From the NCBI GenBank assembly GCA_944381085.1, contig CALWJX010000003.1, forward strand, positions 62,001 through 126,000: a stretch of 64,000 nucleotides of DNA, in the 5' to 3' direction. The notes beneath the pieces are model-generated. The model saw nothing but the letters and a program-made list of their open reading frames with translations, did no database searches and was not told where the DNA came from. The position numbers and the translations under genes are program-made. This stretch comes from an uncultured Clostridia bacterium (GTDB taxonomy: Bacteria; Bacillota; Clostridia; Oscillospirales; CAG-272). Shown here piece by piece: positions 8,478 through 18,066 of the stretch (position 1 is its first letter; each line of letters starts with the position of its first letter).

Positions 8478-9638
8478 ATGTCCCGCAATAAAAACGGCAA
8501 GAGACCCGACAGACCCGAGCGCGGCAGAACTAATTTGCCGGCAAAGAACACACAAAGTCCCGAAAAGAAAAAGAGAAATAAAATCATCGCGATTTCCATA
8601 ATTTCGGCGGCGGTGGTTTGCTTTGCGGTTTTCATAGTAATCGTTCTCGTATATCAATTGGGAAAAGCAAAGCCCATCAAAGGCACGGAAGAGGAACTAA
8701 GAGTGGTGGGAAGCATCGACGGCTTTGAGGTAAAATATGAGGAGCTGAGATATATATCTCTGCTGTATCAGTCGGCATATGAAAGAAATTACGGCGAAAA
8801 TGTATGGCAGGATGAAGCTATGCGCGAAAAGTTTGAAGAAGAGATAATTTCCAACCTCAAAAACAATTACGCGGTGCTTGCCGCCTGCAAAAGTCTTAAT
8901 ATCGACACCGATATGAAAGAAGCCGAAGAATACGCGCAGGAGCAAATCGAGCAGATCGTGGAAAAAGATTTTGGCGGAAGCATGAAGAAATACAAAGAAT
9001 TTCTCAAAGAAAACAACCTTACCGACAGCCTGATGAGATTTCTCTGCAAAGTCGATTTTCTCGAGTCTTTGGCGCTTCACACGATGTCCGAAAATAAAAT
9101 TTATATAGAGTACAACGATTCCACATATCTTGAATTTCTGGATTATGTGCTCACAAGCGATGACTATGCCAGAACCATACACGTTTTCCTGTCAAAAACT
9201 ATCGGAGACGACGAGGCAAACGCTCAGAAGCTTTCAGAGGCAACCGAGATAGCACAGGATCTGAAGAACATTGAAGACAAAAACGAAAGATATGAAGCGA
9301 TGAAAAGCCACATCGGGAAAACCGAATATGTCGAGGGCTTCTCGATGTCCACGAAGGACGGAGTTTATTTCACGAGAGGTCAGATGGGAGACGAATACGA
9401 GAACGCGGCGTTCGCGCTTGACGAATACGGAGTCAGCGACGTGGTCGAGACTGACGACGGATATTATGTTATAATGAAACTGCCCAAGGAACAGGATTAT
9501 GTCTACAAAGAAGGAACCACCCTTCTCTCATACTATCAGAACGCGGTTCTGAATGTATATGTAAAAGCGTTTAAGGATTCAATCGATTTTGTTCCCAATG
9601 AGTATTTCAACAGTCTGGATCTTACACGCATTGAATAA
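8478..9638 (+). CDS. membrane-anchored PpiC/SurA-like peptidyl-prolyl isomerase
   Basis: A 386-aa predicted extracytoplasmic foldase. A basic N-terminus (about 1-35) is followed by one membrane anchor (about 36-60, IIAISIISAAVVCFAVFIVIVLVY split around it). A SurA-N-like helical region follows (about 70-210). The C-terminal part resembles a parvulin rotamase: RTIHVFLSK, then YFTRGQMGDEYENAAFALDEYGV and VVETDDGYYVIMK. There is no lipobox, so this is a type II membrane protein rather than a PrsA lipoprotein. AAGGAGATACA precedes the ATG. The next gene, 42 bp downstream, also encodes a protein with a single N-terminal anchor, suggesting a small envelope operon. Catalytic activity of the degenerate rotamase domain is uncertain. 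Confidence 0.78.
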   Translation: MSRNKNGKRPDRPERGRTNLPAKNTQSPEKKKRNKIIAISIISAAVVCFAVFIVIVLVYQLGKAKPIKGTEEELRVVGSIDGFEVKYEELRYISLLYQSAYERNYGENVWQDEAMREKFEEEIISNLKNNYAVLAACKSLNIDTDMKEAEEYAQEQIEQIVEKDFGGSMKKYKEFLKENNLTDSLMRFLCKVDFLESLALHTMSENKIYIEYNDSTYLEFLDYVLTSDDYARTIHVFLSKTIGDDEANAQKLSEATEIAQDLKNIEDKNERYEAMKSHIGKTEYVEGFSMSTKDGVYFTRGQMGDEYENAAFALDEYGVSDVVETDDGYYVIMKLPKEQDYVYKEGTTLLSYYQNAVLNVYVKAFKDSIDFVPNEYFNSLDLTRIE

Positions 9639-9680
9639 TTTTCTCGACACACAAAAAGCAGCGAAACGGAAAGGTAAATT

Positions 9681-10655
9681 TTGTCTATGTCTGTAAAAAA
9701 ACAGAGCAGATTCGCTCGCAGGACGTCGGCAAGCATACGCCGTTCAAAAAAAATCCCCGTCATAACAGGTATTATTGTATTCGTTGTAATAGTGACCGTG
9801 GCGGCGGTAATTACCGGAAATTTTCTGAAAAAAAAAGCGGACAGCTATACTCCGGAGGATACAAGATACAATGCGCCCGAAAGCTTGCCCCATTTTAACG
9901 ACAATGAAGCAAAAAGCGTGCTGGCGTATGCTTACAGACTCGGCTCGGACGCCTCCGCCAACGCGGAAAACGGAGTCACTGATTTTTCCGCTTGTCTTAG
10001 ATATTCCGATCACAGCCTTTCCTACTCATCGGAAGTGTGCAGATTTATGGGCTTCGACACAATGAAAGAAGATGTAAATCTTTCCGAAAACACAGAACAT
10101 ATACACAGTCTCGGCGGCTATTTCTGCGGATACATGTATATGGACGCTTTCAACGGTTATCCCGAAAGCCAAACCAGAATAAAAAAAGCATATGAAATAT
10201 CACTTGCGCGGGAAGCCGCGGAAAACGGTGTTGACGACATACTTCTTCTGGGAATTGAGGTTGACGAGAACAATATCGACGATGTGGCGCAGTTTATATC
10301 CGAAATAAAAAACGGTCTGACTGACATACAGGTAGGCATACTCATTGATACTCAAACCATGCAGAAGACATTTGACGGCATTTACCTTGCGGGTAAACTT
10401 ATAAAGGTCTGCGACTATATCGCGCTTGATCTCCGCGGAATTCAGCCAGCGAGCGCCGACGGCGAAAACACGCGGGACGGCGGAGAAAATCAGACCACCG
10501 AATCACAAAAAAGCGCGCTTGAGCAAACGCTTGAACAGATGGATTATTTTATAAAGTCATATAACCTTCGTCTCGTCTTCGGGTCAGAGGACTCCGAAAA
10601 CTGTCAAAAAGCGATTGAACTCGGATACGGAAACTGCCAGATGGTCGTTGACTGA
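9681..10655 (+). CDS. membrane-anchored extracytoplasmic protein, unknown function
   Basis: A 324-aa protein with a basic N-terminus (about 1-24), one membrane span (about 25-48) and an extracytoplasmic domain. The latter part alternates helix and strand (DDILLLGIEV, DIQVGILIDTQTM, CDYIALDLRGI, LRLVFGSED) like part of a TIM barrel, such as the putative glycoside hydrolase DUF4015 group. This is only an impression from the pattern, and no catalytic pair is evident. A short acidic Gly/Asn-rich insertion lies near residues 255-275. The proposed start is TTG, six bases after GGAAAGG; an ATG two codons later is the alternative. It probably forms an operon with the preceding foldase-like gene. Confidence 0.7.
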   Translation: MSMSVKKQSRFARRTSASIRRSKKIPVITGIIVFVVIVTVAAVITGNFLKKKADSYTPEDTRYNAPESLPHFNDNEAKSVLAYAYRLGSDASANAENGVTDFSACLRYSDHSLSYSSEVCRFMGFDTMKEDVNLSENTEHIHSLGGYFCGYMYMDAFNGYPESQTRIKKAYEISLAREAAENGVDDILLLGIEVDENNIDDVAQFISEIKNGLTDIQVGILIDTQTMQKTFDGIYLAGKLIKVCDYIALDLRGIQPASADGENTRDGGENQTTESQKSALEQTLEQMDYFIKSYNLRLVFGSEDSENCQKAIELGYGNCQMVVD

Positions 10656-10818
10656 TAAATTTCAGGGCAAAAATCAGTTTTTTTGAAATAAATTGAATTA
10701 TTTAAAAGTAAATACGGATTTTTTTGCGTATATTATAGGTTGAAGGGAATTGTTTAACAACCCTTAAAGCGCATCTATGTTCAGCAATTTATATTTGTCC
10801 GGAAAGGATCTATAATTG

Positions 10819-11865
10819 ATGACAGAAAAAAGTAACAAAGATGTATCCGAAAAGTCCGAAAAAAATATCTGCGACGTATTTCTTGAAAGAGAGAAAGAAA
10901 ATCTGTCGCGCTTCGCTTTTCTGACCTGCAACACCCGCGGCAGAGAGCATCCTTATATTCCGTGCAAAAACCGCACGGAATTTCAGAGAGACAGAGACCG
11001 GATAATACATTCTCAGTCTTTTCGACGCCTGATGAACAAAACCCAGGTATTTCTGGCGCCGGTCGGAGACCACTACCGCACAAGACTTACGCACACGCTT
11101 GAGGTGACTCAGGTTGCCCGCATTATCGCAAGGGCTTTGAGACTCAACGAAGACCTGACCGAGGCGGCGGCGTTGGGTCATGATCTCGGGCATACGCCTT
11201 TCGGTCACGCGGGGGAATCCGCGCTGCAGACGTGCTATTCACCGGATTTCACTCACTACAGGCAAAGTCTGCGCGTCGTGGAAAAGCTTGAAAACGACGG
11301 CGAAGGTCTGAATCTCACATGGGAAGTCAGGGACGGAATAGTAAATCACACCGGAAGTCACCTTGCCTCCACGCTTGAGGGCGTAATCGTAAAGTTCGCG
11401 GACAGAATAGCTTACATAAATCATGACATTGACGACGCCTGCAGAGCGGGTATTCTCTCGGTCGACGATATACCGTCCGACATAATAGATGTGTTGGGAC
11501 GCGGTCACAGCGAGAGGATAAACACAATGGTAACCTCCGTAATTGACGCCAGCACGGAAAAGCCCTACATAGCGATGACCGAGGAAGTCGGAAAAGCCAC
11601 GGAAAAGCTGAGAAATTTTTTATTTGAGAGGGTATATTTGAATAAAGAGGCAAAAAGCGAAGACAGCAAAGCCAAGGAGCTGCTTATTAAGCTTTACGAG
11701 TACTTTGTGGCGCATCCCTACAAAATGCCCGAGTTTTATTACAAAAACACCGAGAATGAACCGATTGAGCGCTGCGTCTGCGATTTTGTCTCCGGGATGA
11801 CCGACAGATACGCCATTGACCTTTACAGCGAGTTGTTTATTCCCAAAATATGGAGGGGAAAATGA
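10819..11865 (+). CDS. dgt: deoxyguanosinetriphosphate triphosphohydrolase-like protein
   Basis: A 348-aa HD-superfamily dNTP triphosphohydrolase predicted to cleave dGTP (or other dNTPs) to the nucleoside and tripolyphosphate. The metal-binding HD motif is seen as RLTHTLEV (His92) and ALGHDLGHTPFGH (His121-Asp122), with a further Asp in VKFADRIAYINHD. The usual N-terminal region RDRDRIIHSQSFRRL is present. The first about 30 residues are Lys/Glu/Ser-rich. ATG at 10819 is 11 bases after GGAAAGG; TTG at 10816 would be slightly better spaced, so the start is uncertain by one codon. Its stop overlaps the dnaG start (ATGA), giving a dgt-dnaG-rpoD operon, a common arrangement in Clostridia. Confidence 0.93.
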   Translation: MTEKSNKDVSEKSEKNICDVFLEREKENLSRFAFLTCNTRGREHPYIPCKNRTEFQRDRDRIIHSQSFRRLMNKTQVFLAPVGDHYRTRLTHTLEVTQVARIIARALRLNEDLTEAAALGHDLGHTPFGHAGESALQTCYSPDFTHYRQSLRVVEKLENDGEGLNLTWEVRDGIVNHTGSHLASTLEGVIVKFADRIAYINHDIDDACRAGILSVDDIPSDIIDVLGRGHSERINTMVTSVIDASTEKPYIAMTEEVGKATEKLRNFLFERVYLNKEAKSEDSKAKELLIKLYEYFVAHPYKMPEFYYKNTENEPIERCVCDFVSGMTDRYAIDLYSELFIPKIWRGK

Positions 11866-13649
11866 CGATTCCGAGAGAAATAATCGAAGACATAATCTCA
11901 AGAAACGATATTGTTGATCTTATCTCGTCATATGTAAACCTGAAACGAGCGGGCTCCAATTTCAACGGGCTCTGCCCGTTTCACAGTGAAAAAACCCCGT
12001 CGTTCACGGTATTTCCGGCGTCACAAAGCTTTTATTGCTTCGGATGCGGGGCGGGCGGGGACGCAATTACTTTTATCATGAAGTCGGAAAATCTCGAATA
12101 TATTCCGGCACTTGAGTTTCTTGCCGCCAGAGCGGGTATACGGCTCTCTTTTGACAATGACGCCGGAAAAACCGCTTCCGAACGAAAAAAAGTCCTTGAC
12201 ATGAATCTTGCCGCGGCAAAATATTTCAGAGCCTGTCTTTTTGACTCAAATATAGGCAAAAGCGGCATGGATTACCTTGTCAGAGAAAGAAAACTGTCCG
12301 AGGCGGTCATAAAACACTTCGGTTTGGGTTTTGCGCCGGACGGATTCCGCGGACTTACGGAACACATGAAAAGTCTCGGATATAAAGACGATGAGCTTGT
12401 AAGGGCGTTTCTGTGCGGAAAAAGCCAAAAGACCGGAAAAGCATATGATTACTTCCGTAACAGAATCATGTTTCCGATAATAGACACCTCAGGCAATGTC
12501 ATCGCTTTCGGAGGCAGGGTCATGGACGACTCAAAGCCCAAATATCTGAATTCATCAGACACGGCGGCGTTTAAAAAGAGCAAAAATCTGTTCGCGCTGA
12601 ATTTCGCAAGGCGACACTGTTCCGAACAGTTGATTCTGTGCGAGGGATATATGGATGTAATCGCGCTTCACGCGGCGGGATTTGAAAACGCGGTCGCCAC
12701 ATTGGGAACCGCTCTTACGGCAGAACAGTCAAGAATCATGGCAAAATACACAAAAAAGGTCATAATATCTTATGACTCCGACGGAGCGGGACAAAAAGCG
12801 GCGGACAGAGCCACGGAAATGTTCTCAAATATAGGGCTTGAAGCCAAAATACTCAAAATAGAGGGGGCGAAGGACCCCGACGAGTTTATAAAAAAGTTCG
12901 GCGCGGAAGAATTCAGGCGTCTGCTTTCAAAAAGCCGCACGGGATTCGAGTTCAAATCGGAAACGATTCTGTCCAAATACGATATATCAAAGCCGGCGGA
13001 TAAAGTCAAGGCGGCGGAAGAATTCTGCGAATATATTTCGGACATCTGGTCCGAAGTCGAAAGAGACGTTTATATATCGTCCGTGGCGCAAACGCTTCGC
13101 ATAAGCGCCGAAGGATTGAAAAACGATGTTGAAAAAGCAAGAAGGAAAAAGATAAACATATTCCGAAAAAAGGAAAGCAGCGAAGCGAAAATGAACGCCA
13201 TGGGAATTAAAGACAGAATAAACTCATATACCGCGATAAACAGGAGAGCGGTTGCCGCCGAGGAAACCATAATCGGGCTTTTGTTGATATACGAAGAATA
13301 CAGGGTCGGAGTAATAAAAGGAAAATACGAAATTTCAGGAGAAGACTTTATATCGGAATTCAACCGCAGGGTCTTTGAAAAAACAATAGAGTGTCAGAAA
13401 AACGAGAGCTTCAGCATGTCGCTGCTCGGACAATTCTTCACGCCGGATGAGATGGGGCGCATTCAAAGCATGGAAGTTAAGCGAAAAATGCTCACAGAAA
13501 ACGGAAGTAATGTACTCAAAGAATGTATAGAAGCTCTGAAAAAAGAAAAAAGCTTAGCTGTCGCCTCCGAAAACAATGACAGTATCAATGAAATACAAAA
13601 ATTAATTGAAAGCAAAAGAACAGTCAAAGACAAAAGCACTAATGAGTAA
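11862..13649 (+). CDS. dnaG: DNA primase
   Basis: A 595-aa primase that makes RNA primers at the replication fork. The CHC2 zinc finger is at the N-terminus (Cys38, His41, Cys59, Cys62 in CPFHSEKTPSF...YCFGCGAGGD). It is followed by the catalytic core and the TOPRIM domain (LCEGYMDVIALHAAGFENAV and YDSDGAGQKAADRA). The C-terminal helicase-interaction domain is divergent. The start at 11862 is chosen because GGAGGGG lies just upstream and the ATG forms a 4-base overlap with the dgt stop; an upstream in-frame ATG at 11850 is less likely. It is second in the dgt-dnaG-rpoD operon. Confidence 0.97.
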   Translation: MTIPREIIEDIISRNDIVDLISSYVNLKRAGSNFNGLCPFHSEKTPSFTVFPASQSFYCFGCGAGGDAITFIMKSENLEYIPALEFLAARAGIRLSFDNDAGKTASERKKVLDMNLAAAKYFRACLFDSNIGKSGMDYLVRERKLSEAVIKHFGLGFAPDGFRGLTEHMKSLGYKDDELVRAFLCGKSQKTGKAYDYFRNRIMFPIIDTSGNVIAFGGRVMDDSKPKYLNSSDTAAFKKSKNLFALNFARRHCSEQLILCEGYMDVIALHAAGFENAVATLGTALTAEQSRIMAKYTKKVIISYDSDGAGQKAADRATEMFSNIGLEAKILKIEGAKDPDEFIKKFGAEEFRRLLSKSRTGFEFKSETILSKYDISKPADKVKAAEEFCEYISDIWSEVERDVYISSVAQTLRISAEGLKNDVEKARRKKINIFRKKESSEAKMNAMGIKDRINSYTAINRRAVAAEETIIGLLLIYEEYRVGVIKGKYEISGEDFISEFNRRVFEKTIECQKNESFSMSLLGQFFTPDEMGRIQSMEVKRKMLTENGSNVLKECIEALKKEKSLAVASENNDSINEIQKLIESKRTVKDKSTNE

Positions 13650-13857
13650 TTTTGCTTGAATTTCCTCATTATTTATCATATGAATCCGGGTGTCGCGGGA
13701 TTTGAATGAATATTTTTGTATAAATCACAAACAATAATTCAGTAAGATCACGCGGCGCAATAAATTGCGGTAAACATATAAAATCACATGCAGTAAAAAA
13801 TAAAGACATTTGACAAAGGAAGCTTCGGTTTATACGTAACAGAAAGGAAAACATATA

Positions 13858-14970
13858 ATGACAGAAGAAAAAAACGAAATGCCGGATGAAAAAATCAATA
13901 AAGTCGAGGATCTGATTGAAAAAGGCAAGAAGAGCGGACTTTCGGATGAAGACCTCGATGAAGCGCTTGAAGAAATGAATTATGACATCGACAGCATGGA
14001 CAAGCTTTACGAGACTCTCGAAGATAACGGCATAGCTTTTCCCGGTGATTTGTCAAATTCCGAAATAGAAGAGATACAGAATGAAGTGTCAAGATTCGGA
14101 ACCGGCGAAAACATGGAAAAAATACTTGAGCAGGAAGGATTCGCAATTGACGATCCCGTAAGGCAGTACTTAAAAGAGATAGGAAGGATTCCCCTGCTTG
14201 ACTCGGAAGAGGAAAAAGTACTTGCCGAAAAAATGGCAAAAGGAGACGAAGACGCCAAAAACCGTCTCGTGGAATCCAATCTCCGGCTTGTTGTAAGTAT
14301 CGCCAAAAGATATCTGGCGAGAGGAATGTTTTTTCTTGACCTTATTCAGGAGGGCAACCTCGGACTTATGAAAGCGGTGGAAAAATTCGACTATCAGAAG
14401 GGATATAAATTTTCCACATACGCCACATGGTGGATACGTCAGGCAATAACGAGAGCCATAGCGGATCAGGCAAGAACAATCAGGATCCCCGTACACATGG
14501 TTGAAACCATTCACAAGGTAACCAGATATTCAAGGCAGATGCTCCAGGAACTCGGCAGAGAACCTACCGCGGAAGAAATCGGCGAAAAAATCGGCATGAG
14601 CGCGGACAAGGTAAGAGAAATCCTGAAAATATCCCAAGACCCGGTTTCGCTTGAAACTCCTATCGGCGAAGAAGAAGACAGCCATCTCGGAGATTTTATC
14701 CCGGACGATGACACTCCCGCGCCGGCGGACGCCGCGGCGTCAACCATTCTCAGAGAAGTCATTGAGAGAGAGCTTCACACTCTCACCCCGCGAGAGGAGC
14801 ATGTCATTAAACTCAGATTCGGACTGTATGACGGGCGAACCAGAACCCTTGAAGAAGTGGGAAAAGAGTTTGACATAACAAGAGAACGCATACGCCAGAT
14901 TGAGGCAAAGGCGCTGCGCAAGCTTCGTCATCCCAGCAGAGCAAGACATTTAAAAGGATTTTTGGATTGA
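13858..14970 (+). CDS. rpoD: RNA polymerase primary sigma factor (sigma-70/SigA)
   Basis: The 370-aa housekeeping sigma factor. Region 1.1-like acidic N-terminus is followed by region 1.2 ([17 protein letters not shown]). Region 2 includes [16 protein letters not shown] and the -10 recognition segment [15 protein letters not shown]. Region 3 is followed by region 4, with [15 protein letters not shown] and the -35 helix [18 protein letters not shown]. The length matches Firmicutes SigA. It lies 208 bp downstream of dnaG, so it may share the operon transcript or have its own promoter in the gap. The many TTGACA-17-TATAAT promoters in this window are its expected targets. RBS is GAAAGGAAAA upstream of ATG. 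Confidence 0.97.
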   Translation: MTEEKNEMPDEKINKVEDLIEKGKKSGLSDEDLDEALEEMNYDIDSMDKLYETLEDNGIAFPGDLSNSEIEEIQNEVSRFGTGENMEKILEQEGFAIDDPVRQYLKEIGRIPLLDSEEEKVLAEKMAKGDEDAKNRLVESNLRLVVSIAKRYLARGMFFLDLIQEGNLGLMKAVEKFDYQKGYKFSTYATWWIRQAITRAIADQARTIRIPVHMVETIHKVTRYSRQMLQELGREPTAEEIGEKIGMSADKVREILKISQDPVSLETPIGEEEDSHLGDFIPDDDTPAPADAAASTILREVIERELHTLTPREEHVIKLRFGLYDGRTRTLEEVGKEFDITRERIRQIEAKALRKLRHPSRARHLKGFLD

Positions 14971-15162
14971 TAAATTGTAAATATTTTTGGTCTGAATATT
15001 ACAAATTTTGAATTTGAAAAATGTGTAAAACACACAATCTTATATGCTTTATGCACAAATTTCCCGATTTGAGTTTGTAAATAATGATGAGTCCGGGTGA
15101 CCGCGAAGTGAACATCGCGCGAAATGTGACGATTGAGTAAGCTTCGGTTCAAAAAAACAGGC

Positions 15163-15191
15163 TTGACAAAAAGGAATTTTTGTTGTAAAAT
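15163..15191 (+). promoter_or_regulatory. strong promoter of the solute-binding lipoprotein gene
   Basis: TTGACA (15163-15168), 17 bp, TAAAAT (15186-15191). The leader contains a hairpin with arms ATCCGG (15206-15211) and CCGGAT (15237-15242) enclosing a second small stem, then the RBS AGGAGG at 15253-15258. Confidence 0.75.
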
Positions 15192-15264
15192 AGTATAGCA
15201 TTAACATCCGGTACCAACCGATTTTTTCGGCAACTTCCGGATAGATATCAAAAGGAGGATACCT

Positions 15265-17241
15265 ATGAAGAAAAGGCTGTTGTGTATGACTCTCGGTCTT
15301 ATCATGGTCTTGTCTGTTCTTCTTGCCGGTTGTTCAAATTCAAATGGCGATGAAGAGGACGGCACCGAAGCGGTCGAGGTCGAAGGCGCTCAGACCGTAA
15401 CGATGTGGGTCATTACTGATGAAAGGACAACCGAGGAGGCCATGAATGCCGTCGAAGAGGCGTTCACCAAAATAACGAAATCAAAATATAAGATAAATGT
15501 TGACATTCAGTTCTACACAGAAGACGAATATTACCAGGCGCTTGAAGAATCCATCAACAAATCCGTGGAAGAACAGGAGCTTTATGAGGAAGTTCAGAGG
15601 GCCCTCAGGCAGGCTATCAGAGACGCTCAGGCTCAGGGAATCACCGATGAAGTCGCGATAACAAACCAGTTTTATAAGGACCATCCCGAATACGAGAGAT
15701 TCAGAGACTGGGACAGTGACGAGGAAGAGGAAACCGGAGAAGTTGAGGAAGAGACAATTATCAACGATTACGGTATTGCAGAGCTTAAATATCCTGATAC
15801 CGAGCCGTATCAGGTCGATATAATATATCTGTCCGGATACGAAAGATACCTTGACTACATAGAAAAGGAATGGCTGGCGCCGCTTGACGAAGAGCTCAGC
15901 GGTTCTTCCAAAAAGCTGAACGACGTCATCTCCGCTTCGCTTCTGGGAGGCGTAATGGTAGACGGAGCCACATACGCCATACCTAACAACGTGGCTATCG
16001 GCGAATACAAGTATATGATGCTTGACAAAGAGCTTTTTGACAAGTATTATTACAATTACAGCGATATTACCGACATCCTTGACTGCGCGGACTTCCTTGC
16101 GGACATCAAAAAGCTTGAGCCCAATGTCGTTCCGATAGACGCGACGTTTGAGGAATGTATGAATCTGTTCGTATGGTATTGGACGCTCAATGTTGAAGAA
16201 TATAAGGGCGATGACATTGATGAAAACGGCAATCCCGTAACCGAATATAAATATACATACAATACCGACAACATATTCAGTATATGCGGCGCGGTTTACC
16301 AGGGTCCCGAATACAGAAACCGCGGCGACATGGTGCTCTCTTTCGACAGTCTGTTTACGCTTCCCGAATACAGAGAAATATTCATGCAATTGATGGAATA
16401 TAAATACAACGGTTATTACGGTGAAGTCACGGAAGGACAGACAGCCGCCGTTTCATTCATGACCGGCGACTACACGGTGAAACAGACTATTGAAGAAAAT
16501 AAGGGCGTATATACCGATGAGGAAACCGGAAAGCAGTATTACGGAATAGTGGTTGAATATCCCGAAGCGGACGAACAGGACCTTTACGGTAACATGTTCG
16601 GCGTATATGGTCTGTCATCCCATCTCTCCGGAAGCATGAAAATAATCACCGCGCTCAATACCAACGCCGAGCTGCGCAATCTCCTTCAGTACGGTATCGA
16701 AGGCACACATTATGAAATCAGCGAGGACGGTGTGCTTCACAGACTCAACAATGACTACATGATGGATATTGAAAAAACCGGCAACTGTTTCATAGCTTAT
16801 CCCGAGGAGGGGCTTCCTTCCAACTATTGGGAAATCGCCAAGGTTCAGAACAACGAAGCGCTTATAAATCCGCTGCTCGGTTTCAGCTTTGACAATATTC
16901 TCGCCGAGAACGACGGACAGCTTGACAACGGCCTTATAGAAAATGTTAACATTTTGTCACAACAGACTTTGGAAAAAATAAACGCGTGCCAGACCTACGA
17001 GGAACTTGACGAGCTTGTCAACACGACGACCGACGGACTTGCCGATTCTCTCAGACCTTCAAGAAATCCCACTATTATTTTCCCCGGCTTCGATGATCCG
17101 GTTGTAGTCAATCTGAATAAATATTGCAATAACGCATATGATCCGAGTAGTGCGGAGGGCGGAGAGGATACCAGCGGCGAGTCTCCCTACACCGTGTACT
17201 ATAACTGGTTGAGCACTTATGGATATTTACCTGCTTCTTAA
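15265..17241 (+). CDS. large extracellular solute-binding lipoprotein
   Basis: A 658-aa lipoprotein with a signal peptide ending in lipobox LLAGC (lipidated Cys23), followed by a short acidic linker. The mature part begins with VTMWVITDE and a region like family-1 solute-binding proteins (alpha/beta segments, VDIIYLSGYERYLDYIEKEWLAPLD, then GVMVDGATYAIPNNVA), typical of sugar ABC-transporter receptors. It is longer than the usual 420-560 aa, with a Glu-rich insertion at about residues 85-175. No permease or ATPase genes flank it; a strong promoter and a strong terminator make it monocistronic. It may feed a shared permease encoded elsewhere. Ligand unknown; sugar or peptide are both possible. 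Confidence 0.85.
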   Translation: MKKRLLCMTLGLIMVLSVLLAGCSNSNGDEEDGTEAVEVEGAQTVTMWVITDERTTEEAMNAVEEAFTKITKSKYKINVDIQFYTEDEYYQALEESINKSVEEQELYEEVQRALRQAIRDAQAQGITDEVAITNQFYKDHPEYERFRDWDSDEEEETGEVEEETIINDYGIAELKYPDTEPYQVDIIYLSGYERYLDYIEKEWLAPLDEELSGSSKKLNDVISASLLGGVMVDGATYAIPNNVAIGEYKYMMLDKELFDKYYYNYSDITDILDCADFLADIKKLEPNVVPIDATFEECMNLFVWYWTLNVEEYKGDDIDENGNPVTEYKYTYNTDNIFSICGAVYQGPEYRNRGDMVLSFDSLFTLPEYREIFMQLMEYKYNGYYGEVTEGQTAAVSFMTGDYTVKQTIEENKGVYTDEETGKQYYGIVVEYPEADEQDLYGNMFGVYGLSSHLSGSMKIITALNTNAELRNLLQYGIEGTHYEISEDGVLHRLNNDYMMDIEKTGNCFIAYPEEGLPSNYWEIAKVQNNEALINPLLGFSFDNILAENDGQLDNGLIENVNILSQQTLEKINACQTYEELDELVNTTTDGLADSLRPSRNPTIIFPGFDDPVVVNLNKYCNNAYDPSSAEGGEDTSGESPYTVYYNWLSTYGYLPAS

Positions 17242-17286
17242 GTCAATTAAGTATTGTCGGATAAATTTCATTAAAGGTTAAAAATC

Positions 17287-17321
17287 AAACCTCTGTCGGA
17301 ATAATCCGACAGAGGTTTTTT
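17287..17321 (+). terminator. intrinsic terminator after the lipoprotein gene
   Basis: A perfect 13-bp stem (AACCTCTGTCGGA at 17288-17300 and TCCGACAGAGGTT at 17305-17317) with a 4-base loop is followed by a T run. It sits 46 bp past the stop codon. Confidence 0.92.
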
Positions 17322-17382
17322 GCAAATTTATGAAAAAATCTCAAAATGAAGTAAACGCACAAAAATATAACGGAGTTAAAAA

Positions 17383-18027
17383 ATGAAGTATACCCATATA
17401 ATCTGGGACTTTAACGGAACTATACTTTCGGATATGCAAATCTGCATTGACAGCGTTAATGAAATGCTTTCGCGGAGGGAACTTGAAACAATTCCGGACA
17501 TTGAGGCTTATCGGCGTATTTTTGATTTCCCGGTAATAGATTATTACAGACGTCTCGGTTTTGATTTTTCAAAGGAACCGTACGAAGAATTGGCGAAAAC
17601 ATGGATAAATTTATACGAAAAAAAATTTCACCGTGCAAAGCTTACCGACAATTTGTCCGAGACACTGGTTACAATAAGCGGAAAAGGGATTACTCAGGAC
17701 ATTATTTCAGCCTGCGATGAAAGGATGCTTGAAAATCAGCTTGCAAATTTCAAAATCAGACATTTTTTCCGAACCGTAATGGGTCTGGACAATATACACG
17801 CCGCCGGCAAGACCGATATTGCCCGTGCCTGGCGGAAAAATAATCCTTGCGCAAAAGCGCTGTTTATCGGAGATACTATACATGACGCCGAAGCCGCGCG
17901 GGAGTCAGGATGCGACTGCGTACTCTTTTCCGGAGGTCATCAATCCCGTGACAGGCTGATATCGGAAAAAATTCCGGTGGTCAACGACATATCGGAAATA
18001 CTGAATTATATCTTACCCGATAATTGA
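17383..18027 (+). CDS. HAD-superfamily phosphatase (phosphoglycolate phosphatase-like)
   Basis: A 214-aa HAD hydrolase. Motif I is IWDFNGTILSD, with Asn replacing the second residue after Asp, as in a recognised subset of Gph-like enzymes. Motif III includes AGKTDIARAW and motif IV FIGDTIHDAEAARESGCDCVL. A helical cap domain occupies about residues 20-85. It probably dephosphorylates a small phospho-metabolite in the cytosol; the substrate cannot be assigned. It is followed after 39 bp by the PHP phosphatase gene, with which it may be co-transcribed. GGAGTTAAAAA precedes the start. Confidence 0.85.
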   Translation: MKYTHIIWDFNGTILSDMQICIDSVNEMLSRRELETIPDIEAYRRIFDFPVIDYYRRLGFDFSKEPYEELAKTWINLYEKKFHRAKLTDNLSETLVTISGKGITQDIISACDERMLENQLANFKIRHFFRTVMGLDNIHAAGKTDIARAWRKNNPCAKALFIGDTIHDAEAARESGCDCVLFSGGHQSRDRLISEKIPVVNDISEILNYILPDN

Positions 18028-18066
18028 AAAAACATACCGCACTACAGAATGGAAGGATAAAAACAT

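Noticed and set aside
13677-13830. Possible repeat bracketing rpoD (shared TCCGGGTG and AAGCTTCGGTT with 15.1 kb)
   Set aside because: The shared words are short and out of register; no alignment extends beyond them.
15084-15131. Hammerhead-ribozyme-like TGATGAGTCC...CGAAA upstream of the lipoprotein gene
   Set aside because: The segment between TGATGA and GAAA does not form the required stem II; only a small CGCGA/TCGCG hairpin is present.
15481-16389. 302-aa minus-strand ORF
   Set aside because: Long antisense shadow of the solute-binding lipoprotein gene; its composition (Val, Phe, Ile, Tyr) is typical of an antisense frame.
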